DNA from: Alligator mississippiensis
Lineage: Eukaryota; Chordata; Crocodylia; Alligatoridae
Reading direction: 5' to 3'
Length of the DNA stretch: 64,000 nucleotides
NCBI RefSeq assembly: GCF_030867095.1
Contig: NC_081826.1
Span: forward strand, 44,246,001-44,310,000
Shown here: positions 57,865 to 64,000 of the stretch, in pieces
How positions within the stretch are numbered: the first letter of the stretch is position 1
Layout of the letters: each line of letters begins with the position of its first letter
The notes under the pieces: generated by a model
Databases searched by the model: none
Seen by the model: the letters and a program-made list of their open reading frames with translations, nothing else
What the model was told of the DNA's origin: nothing
Position numbers and translations under genes: made by a program

Positions 57865-58371
57865 TGTAACAGGTGGCCAGCTCGCCTGGCTCCTCCTCGC
57901 TCAAATCAATTCTTGAGCCCTTCGATCTGGTCCCAGTAACACAGTCTTTCTCTGGGCTCAAAAACAGAGGCTGTAATGCCTTGGGCTCCCCTGCTTCTCA
58001 GGGCTCAGCTGAAAGCAAAACAATCCAAATGAATGCACCCATAGGTTGGTCCCAGCAACATAGGCTTCAAAACCCTGGGTTTGATCTCTACCAGGGGGTT
58101 TAGTTGCAAATATCAAACAATCCAAAATAAACATGCCCAGCATGGGTTAGCTCTCACCCTGTAGTCTTCCTTCAAGGAGCCCTCCCTCTCCATCTGAACA
58201 TTTTCCCCTCTAGCTCCTCCCACTTATTTCCTCTTCCAATTATTTTATTTCCGGTCAGCCAGCCACTTCTCTTCATTTTTGCTAATTACCTGCCAGCTGA
58301 GGCCCCTTATGTGGGTGGCTTGTTGCTGGCTGGGTAACGGATCCAGGCTGCCAGTCTACAACTTGTTACAT
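57865..58371. mobile_element. LTR-like insertion, 507 bp, inside the hAT gene
   Basis: It starts TGTAACA and ends TGTTACA, a perfect 7-bp inverted pair in TG...CA form. The flanks are TGTAT (57860-57864) and TGCAT (58372-58376), a 5-bp duplication with one transition. hAT coding sequence stops at its left edge and resumes at its right edge with HHEKSHQ-like sequence, so the insertion is certain. The mechanism is LTR-type by its ends, but no PBS, pol or clear promoter is seen. A TIR DNA transposon is the alternative. Confidence 0.7.
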
Positions 58372-58899
58372 GCATCATGAAAAGTCACCAAGTCATTTCA
58401 GTTCCTGCTAAACATGGATCAAAGCACAGCAAAGGATAAAACAGGATAACTGCATTGACATGGAGTTTCAACGTATGATTAAAGAAGAGATAAAACACTG
58501 GGAGAACGTTCTAGAGAAATGCATGACAATAACAATTTATCTTTTGAAAAATAATGTGGCTTTTCAAGGCTCATCTGATAGTCTCTTCATGGCGAACAAT
58601 AAGAAATTCCTGGGTTTGTTGGAGTTGCTAGGAAAGTACAATGAAGTAATGAAGGAACATTTGTGATGCATACTTTCCAAGATGGATTACTACTGTGGAA
58701 AAACAATTCTGAATGAGATAATTGAATTATTTCTGAAGAAAGTGCTGCAAGACATTCTTAGAAGGTTGAGAAATGCCAAGTACTACTCCACGATATTGGA
58801 CTGCACTCCAGGTGTGAAAAGATGTCTTTCACAGTTAGGTTCCTTGATACTTCGAATGGTAAAGTGACCATTCAAGCACACTTTATTGGTTTTAAAATA
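58372..58899 (+). pseudogene. hAT transposase, DUF4371/RNase-H start region
   Basis: After HEKSH, frames 58460-58666 and 58682-58867 give LLKNNVAFQGSSDSLFMANN KKFLGLLELLGKYNEVMKEH and KTILNEIIELFLKKVLQDIL, then AKYYSTILDCTPGV. The last is the first strand of the RNase-H-like catalytic core, with ILDCTPD-type Asp. Family members read 'NLAFRG..NGNFLGLIEMIAEFDPVMQEH…AKYFSVILDCTPD'. Several stops and shifts are present (for example TGA after KEHL at 58664). The piece ends in HFIGF where the MITE inserted. Confidence 0.85.
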
Positions 58900-59300
58900 G
58901 TGGGTGAGTCTACACGGGAAGGAGTAACTGGGGCATCTACACATGCAGTTAATGTGACACCCAGACTCCAGAGCTGTTTGAGTCAGAGGAAGCTGCTTCT
59001 TGGTGCAGCGTTTACATGTGCTCAGAACAGCGGCAATTTCAGCTGGGGCGGAGCAGGCCCCTGACTGGCTGGGCTGTCCAGGTGCAATTTATATCCACAG
59101 TCAGCATCCACATGTGTTTCAGCAAAGTAAATTACTCTGCCATAAGATAGTACTAGGGACGGTATTGGGGATAGTACTATCTTAAGGCAGGCTTAATTAA
59201 TTTACTGTGCCCTAATACCAGTGCATATGTAGAAGGTGACGCTTTACTGTGGCGCTGATTAGTCTACTCTTCAATAAAGTGCATGTGCAGATGCACCCAC
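58900..59300. mobile_element. TA-flanked MITE inserted in the hAT gene, 401 bp
   Basis: The left end GTGGGTGAGTCTACAC and the right end (reverse-complemented) GTGGGTGCATCTGCAC are terminal inverted repeats. TA lies on both sides (58898-58899, 59301-59302). An internal palindrome pairs AGATAGTACTA with TAGTACTATCTTA around 59142-59185. Since hAT coding sequence continues on both sides, both boundaries can be trusted. This makes the copy a type example for the family. Confidence 0.75.
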
Positions 59301-59660
59301 TAGTGCTATATTTACTACTCTGAAGGAATAAAACATAAATATCCAAGACTACCGGAGCCAGCATTATGACAACAGTGCAAATATGAAGGGGAAGACCAAG
59401 GGTGTACAGCAAGACTCCTTAATCAAAACCCATGAGCGTTTTTCATTCCATGTGAATGCCGCTTGCTAAATCTTGTGCTGGCACATGCTGCAACATTTTC
59501 AGCGGAGTTCAAGTCCCTCTTTGGCATTTTGCAAAGGATCTACGCTCTGTTCTCTGACTCTGTTCATCTTTGGAAGATGCTCACAAATCATGTCTATGTC
59601 ACTGTTGAGTATGTGAAACTCGCTGGGGAGTGCACCACTCTTCTTTCACCTGGGGAAATA
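59301..59660 (+). pseudogene. hAT transposase, central catalytic region
   Basis: Across frames the sequence reads NSANMKGKTKGVQQ-like (from 59370; family YDNGSNMKGKHKGVQ, with the second catalytic-region residues), AFFIPCECHLLNLVLAHAA-like, and FKSLFGILQRIYALFSDSVH LW (frame 59463-59684). Stops and shifts are frequent. Compared with relatives, the stretch from here to the dimerisation domain, some 200 residues, is missing, so there is a deletion as well as insertions. Confidence 0.8.
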
Positions 59661-59693
59661 TGCTATGCACCAGAGCATCCCTGAAAGGGCATG

Positions 59694-59748
59694 CCCAGGG
59701 ACAACTAGTAGCGGTACAGATATGTGCCACTGCTGGTTGTCCCCAGGG
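59694..59748. repeat. Palindrome at a hAT deletion junction
   Basis: Arms 59694-59714 (CCCAGGGACAACTAGTAGCGG) and 59727-59748 (CCACTGCTGGTTGTCCCCAGGG) are imperfect complements around 12 bases. It sits where about 200 transposase residues are missing. Confidence 0.7.
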
Positions 59749-59774
59749 AAATGCATATTCCTGCTCGTGGGGAC

Positions 59775-60310
59775 GTGCCTATGGATAGCACTCAGGATCC
59801 TGTTAACCGTGCCCATAACAGTGGCAAACAGTGAACAGAGCTTCTCAGAGTTGAAGCTCATAAAAACATATTTGTGATCGACCATGGGAGATGACAGGCT
59901 AGCTTTGTTGGCTATTCTGTCTATCAAGAATGCTGTAGCTTAAAATATAGACCTGTCACATGCAATATCAAAGTTTGTGGCAGGAAAGGTGCTCAGAATG
60001 GTCTTCCAAGTCTTGGAATCTTGGTGAAGAGAGTTTATTATTTGTTAATGTTAATTCTTAGTTTAGTGTTTAATTTAATGTTTAGTTTATTCATCACTTA
60101 GTTATAATGTTTTGTATGGCATATTATTTATTATTTGAATAAACCTGAATTTCATTGAATTGAATTTAGTGTAATTCCTTCTTTTTATTTTTCTAATAGT
60201 AAATTATTTAAAAAAAAATTGAGATTACAGCTTTATTTCTAAAATAAGGCAGGGGGAGGGGTGCCAAAATACAAGTTCACCCAGGGCATCTCTTTCCCGA
60301 AGGCCAGCTC
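59775..60310 (+). pseudogene. hAT dimerisation domain and 3' end
   Basis: IALRILLTVPITVANSEQSF SELKLIKTYL, then a TGA in place of a likely CGA Arg codon, then STMGDDRLALLAILSIKNAV A, is the C-terminal hAT dimerisation domain (Dimer_Tnp_hAT; family …VTVASAERSFSKLKLIKTYLRSTM…RL..LA.LSIE). The Ser-Glu-Gln-Ser-Phe-Ser core is kept. An AATAAA lies at about 60139. Near 60258-60312 GTGCCAAAATACAAG...CACCCAGGGCATC...GGCCAGCTCTAG resembles the degenerate 3' terminus of this hAT group. No 5' partner terminus was identified. Confidence 0.85.
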
Positions 60311-60312
60311 TA

Positions 60313-61417
60313 GTGAGGAGCCTGTATCTTGGGTTTCCTGCTTTCTGAATGAGCATCACAGTCAGTCAGCTATTGGGCTAAAAGGTAGGAGGATCTTCCT
60401 CCCTTGGCATCTAACATCTGGCTTTTTGCCACGCTTTTATAAATTATGCTCAATCATTGTATGCATGTGTGGTGCTGTGCATCTGCCTGGCCAGCAAACT
60501 ATGTAATTGCCAAAAGCAACAGTTCTGCAGCTAGTTACCCACCTCTTGAGTGCATAAAGTGAAATTGGATCCCTAACTTTTAACAAAGTAGTTCAGGTAT
60601 TGTAAGAAGGATGGGTGTGGCAGCAGGAGCTCATCACGGGTAACAGCCTGAATAGTTACTCAGCTTCTTGGGTGTCTTTTGTAGCTTGTGCTCAGTTCTG
60701 TGCTGACATAGCTATGCTGTTAGCAATATCTGAGCTAGAGCTACTTTAAAGGTAGATTGGGTAAGTTAACATGTTCTGCAGTTACCGAACAGACAGGCCC
60801 TGAGAACCCTGCCTATGCTTTTATTCCTGTACAGCCTCTACTGTAGCTGTGAGGTGTGGAGCCGCACCAGTGGGTATTATAGATCTTAATTTTCTTAAAC
60901 CTTAAAATCTGTGGTAGTTAATCTAGCTTCTGATAAGCGTGTTTTTAGTATCATATACCCCTTCTATCTGTGACTCCAGCAAGGTGAAAAAAATATACAG
61001 GTGACTTATACTATAATCATTTTCTCAAATTCTCAGTGCCCACGCATACAGTCAAATATTTCTCAGATCCTTCATGATACCTTGCTTTGAAAACATCAGC
61101 TTTAAGTGGGTAATAAAGACACATAGAAGGAAGGCGAAGTAGTATGTGTAATATCCCTAGATTGCCTTTTGCAGGGAATGTTTTCTTTAAAGTTTTTATA
61201 TTTAATTTTTACACCTGTGACTTCCCACAGGTTGAAAAGAAAGACTTTGTGAGTAACAGACATAAATAAAACAACATACTTTATGTGCATTTTCCACTGT
61301 TGCTGCAAATTTATTTAATTGTATCTGCTTGATTCTCTCTGTGCACTAGGCAAGGATATTTCATTTCATACATCATAACACAGTGCTTTCCAAAAGTTAC
61401 ATTACTTATTTTATAAG
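60313..61417. other. No gene seen
   Basis: No recognised feature. Confidence 0.4.
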
Positions 61418-61605
61418 GAGGCAGTGCTCTCCAGTGGTCTGAGTGCAAGCCTGGGAGCTAAACATCATGGAATTTTAATCCATCTAGTACAATGACAGTT
61501 TCTATAGATAAGTCACAGGTTCACCTCTTAGTTATGGCAAGCTCCTTAGCAATAAAGGTGGGATTATAGCACTTATTTACCTACAAGTACTGGAAGTAGA
61601 TCTGG
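61418..61605 (+). mobile_element. MIR-like SINE relic
   Basis: GGCAGTGCTCTCCAGTGGTC TGAGTGCAAGCCTGGGAGCT AAACATCATGGAATTTTAAT CC keeps the tRNA-derived head. AGATAAGTCACAGGTTCACC TCTTAGTT and ATAAAGGTGGGATTATAGCA then keep the MIR core ('acaagtcacttaacctctct…aaaatggggataatagca'). It is ancient and non-functional. Confidence 0.65.
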
Positions 61606-62015
61606 CTGAAAAATGAAAACTAAATTTTGCTAACAAATGCTCAGGGTTTGAAATGTGTTTCCCTTAGCTGTGCTCATGCTTATAATTCCTTTCTATGAAA
61701 ATGTGTTACTGGCAAAAACAATGCTGTTGGTTGTCATTTGCTATTTACTTACATTGCAGAAATATTCAGGGCCACTTTGTTATAAACCTAGGGCACATTT
61801 AAAATGCTTTTCTTACTTTGAAACAGAGCTTCTACACTTAAAATGGGGGATATCTCAGGAATCTGCAATCTCTCTAAAATTGGAATAAAGGTTTTAAGTG
61901 TAACCACTACAGAAGGACTCAAAAAGGATTTATAATCTAAGACCCTGACTCTGAAAGATTTATACATAGGCTTAACCTTTGGCATAGAACTTCATTGATT
62001 TCAATGGAATGAGCC

Positions 62016-62253
62016 ACTGAAAGCATGTCTACACATGCATTAATGCGCCATAGTTACTGCACATTACGTTTAGTACATGTAATAGCATGTAATACTTCAA
62101 CATGCAGTAAATGGTGCACACCTTTTTACTGACGCTAATGCGCAATAGACTAATTCTATTACATTAGTGCAATAGCCTGGCTTTTGCCGTGACATGCTAA
62201 CACGCAGTAGAATTAGTCTACTTTGCATTCAGTGTCTCACATAGACACTCCTA
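62016..62253. mobile_element. MITE, GCATCTACAC-type family
   Basis: The left end is GCATGTCTACACATGCATTA and the right end (reverse-complemented) is AGGAGTGTCTATGTGAGACA. The interior alternates TAATGCGC/GCATTA words and CTAATTCTATTACATTAG-like palindromes. It is a relative of the copies at 11.1, 36.4, 37.1 and 58.9 kb. Confidence 0.6.
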
Positions 62254-64000
62254 GTGTTTACAAAGCTAAGCAAATGAGGAAATCTTCTCAGAATTTACAA
62301 GGAACCGACGGAAGTTTGGGGAAGAGGAATCCAATATAGAGAGATTTGTAATTCCAAATTCTATTCTTGTTTTTAAGACAGTATGTAGAGGCAACTGACT
62401 TTCCTACAGTTAGAATGATGCTGATCTTATATTATCTTTTCTTCCAGGTAGCATTGTGACTTCAGTCTCCCCTCCCCTCCTCTTCCCTCCCCTCCTATTC
62501 CTGTTAAAAGCTAAACTTCCCATGTGTATGGCAAACAAGGGGAGGGGAAGCACATATGTCCACTCTGTTTGCCCAAGCTTGAGACAAGCTCTGGTACAGG
62601 GCATGTGCACTTGAATGGAAGGTGGTTGCACTGGTTGGTATGAATGAAAGCCATAGACTGGTAAAGTGGCTATGTTTTCCTAGAAACACTGGAAATCACG
62701 TAACAAGCTAGTTAACCTGAAACACAACTCACAGGTATGATTAGCAAGTGAAATCATTGAAGAAAAGTATAACCACGAACAGTGCAAAGCATAATGGGAC
62801 CTATTCTAAATGACTAAATAGCAATTGTCTGTAAATTGAACAAAAACATTTAAATGGTTTCCCATCAAAAGGTTATATCTCTTTTAAAGAGAAATGTCTT
62901 ACAAACTGAGACAGAATAGAGACGTGGCCTTGATGTTCTCACATCCCAGATGAAAGCCTGAATTGCTGTTGTGGAGTGTGTGTTTCTCTAACTGTATCTT
63001 GGTGTGCTGTGATGGCAAAAGTAAGGTATGAATATGGTATGTTTTAGCAGACCTGTGCCAACTTCATGTAGCTTTCAAAGGTAGCAATAGCTGTGGAATT
63101 GCTTCTGCAAAAGCTTTAGCATGGTCTGATAACTAAAGTACAGATTTTTCTGGGACGTCTCCATTGTTTTCCACATAAAGTTTAGAAGTCTCTGGTTTTG
63201 GTTCTGATGTAAATCAAAAGCAAATATTGAAACCTTGACATGTTTCACAAAATGGAGGTTGCTTATTAGCCAACCTTCTGTGTAATATCCCCCAACAATG
63301 TGTTACAAGGAATGATATTCATAAGACATCTCCTGCTGCTTCATCCCAAGTCAGTTTTTCAGAGGGGCATGTGCAAAGCAGGGGTAGTATGGGCCTTACA
63401 GCTGTTCACAAGGAAGCAATGGGTGCCTATTTTTACATGAATGCTTTTGAAAATCTGGCCCTCCTTTGCCCACAAGGAGTAGCCCTGAGTCAATGCTAGA
63501 TCCTCATTTGGCAAGCAGTTAACTTGAACACTGCAATTCCCTTCAAATACCAACATGCTCTGCAACCCAAGGTATAAAGCAGAGAGCCTAATAAATGGCA
63601 CAGCAGTGGTCAATGATTTGTATCAGTGTTTGTAGCAGTTTCCTTGTCTGGGTTCAACAACAATATGCTCTCCCGCCATTACCCAAAGAAATAAATGAAA
63701 TAATCAGGTTGTTACTGACTACCTAAAAAATACAACAATCAATTCCATGTTTATCCAGCCACTGAACAGACCAATACGTGACTGGGTGAACTGATAGATG
63801 GAAACATTAAACGGCTCTTTCTTGTTGCTCATTTATTCTACTTTTTACCTCCCCTCATTTGTGTTTTTGTTGCCGTATTTGGTTTTTACATTCTTATTTT
63901 TCTCTATGAATGGCTTTTCTGCAAAACAGAAGAAAAGGACTTGGGAGGTTATAGAGGACTGTAAGTTGAATATGCTCCGATTGAACAACAGGCTGACAGC
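62254..64000. other. No gene seen
   Basis: Unique-looking DNA. 63420-63466 has GCTTTTGAAAATCTGGCCCT, a MITE-end style also seen near 37.6 kb. No exon is recognised. Confidence 0.4.

Noticed and set aside
57865..58371. Possible intron of the hAT gene
   Set aside because: It lacks GT...AG boundaries and a splice-like tract, and has inverted ends with a 5-bp duplication, so insertion fits better.

Overview
This window looks like non-coding DNA from a sauropsid vertebrate, most likely a crocodilian and less likely a turtle. The evidence is its repeat content. There are CR1 LINEs of several ages, L2 3' ends, tRNA-derived SINE/MIR relics, hAT-type and PIF/Harbinger-type transposase relics, many palindromic MITE-like elements and solo-LTR-like insertions. 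The rest is AT-rich unique sequence with no operon-like coding. I find no host protein-coding gene, rRNA gene, functional tRNA gene or CRISPR array. Nearly every open reading frame longer than about 100 codons falls inside a repeat or in GC-rich low-complexity sequence. Species assignment is inference; no database was searched.

Layout. 0-8 kb is mostly unique AT-rich DNA with a few hairpins or MITEs (258-313, 711-832, 5444-5706). 8.9-9.9 kb has a hAT-like MITE and a GC-rich palindromic repeat. 11.1-11.55 kb is a MITE cluster. 12.91-13.81 kb is a solo-LTR-like insertion with a perfect 5-bp target duplication. 14.8-15.5 kb is an old CR1 and 15.65-15.84 kb an L2/MIR relic. 17.0-19.2 kb holds a minisatellite, a 196-bp tandem duplication and a young minus-strand CR1. 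20.4-21.8 kb holds an inverted homologue of the 17-kb minisatellite and an L2 3' end. 26.5-27.6 kb is an ancient L2-like reverse transcriptase. 29.2-30.9 kb has three DNA-transposon relics, one with a perfect 8-bp duplication. 35.7-36.0 kb is a cluster of tRNA-like SINE heads. 36.4-41.3 kb is rich in MITEs and CR1 3' ends. 44.34-45.39 kb is a solo-LTR-like element with a recognisable promoter on the minus strand. 48.7-49.2 kb is a decayed PIF/Harbinger transposase. 49.2-51.1 kb holds two old CR1-type LINE relics. 55.1-60.3 kb is the most structured part: a hAT transposase gene interrupted by a CR1, an LTR-like element, a TA-flanked MITE and a small palindrome. The last 4 kb has a MIR relic and one MITE.

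No genes here work together in a pathway. What can be read is a history of insertions. The best candidates for follow-up are the nested hAT locus, the three TG...CA elements with 5-bp duplications, the MITE family with GGGTGCATCTACAC ends, and the inverted pairs of CR1 and minisatellite at 17-21 kb and 56-57 kb.
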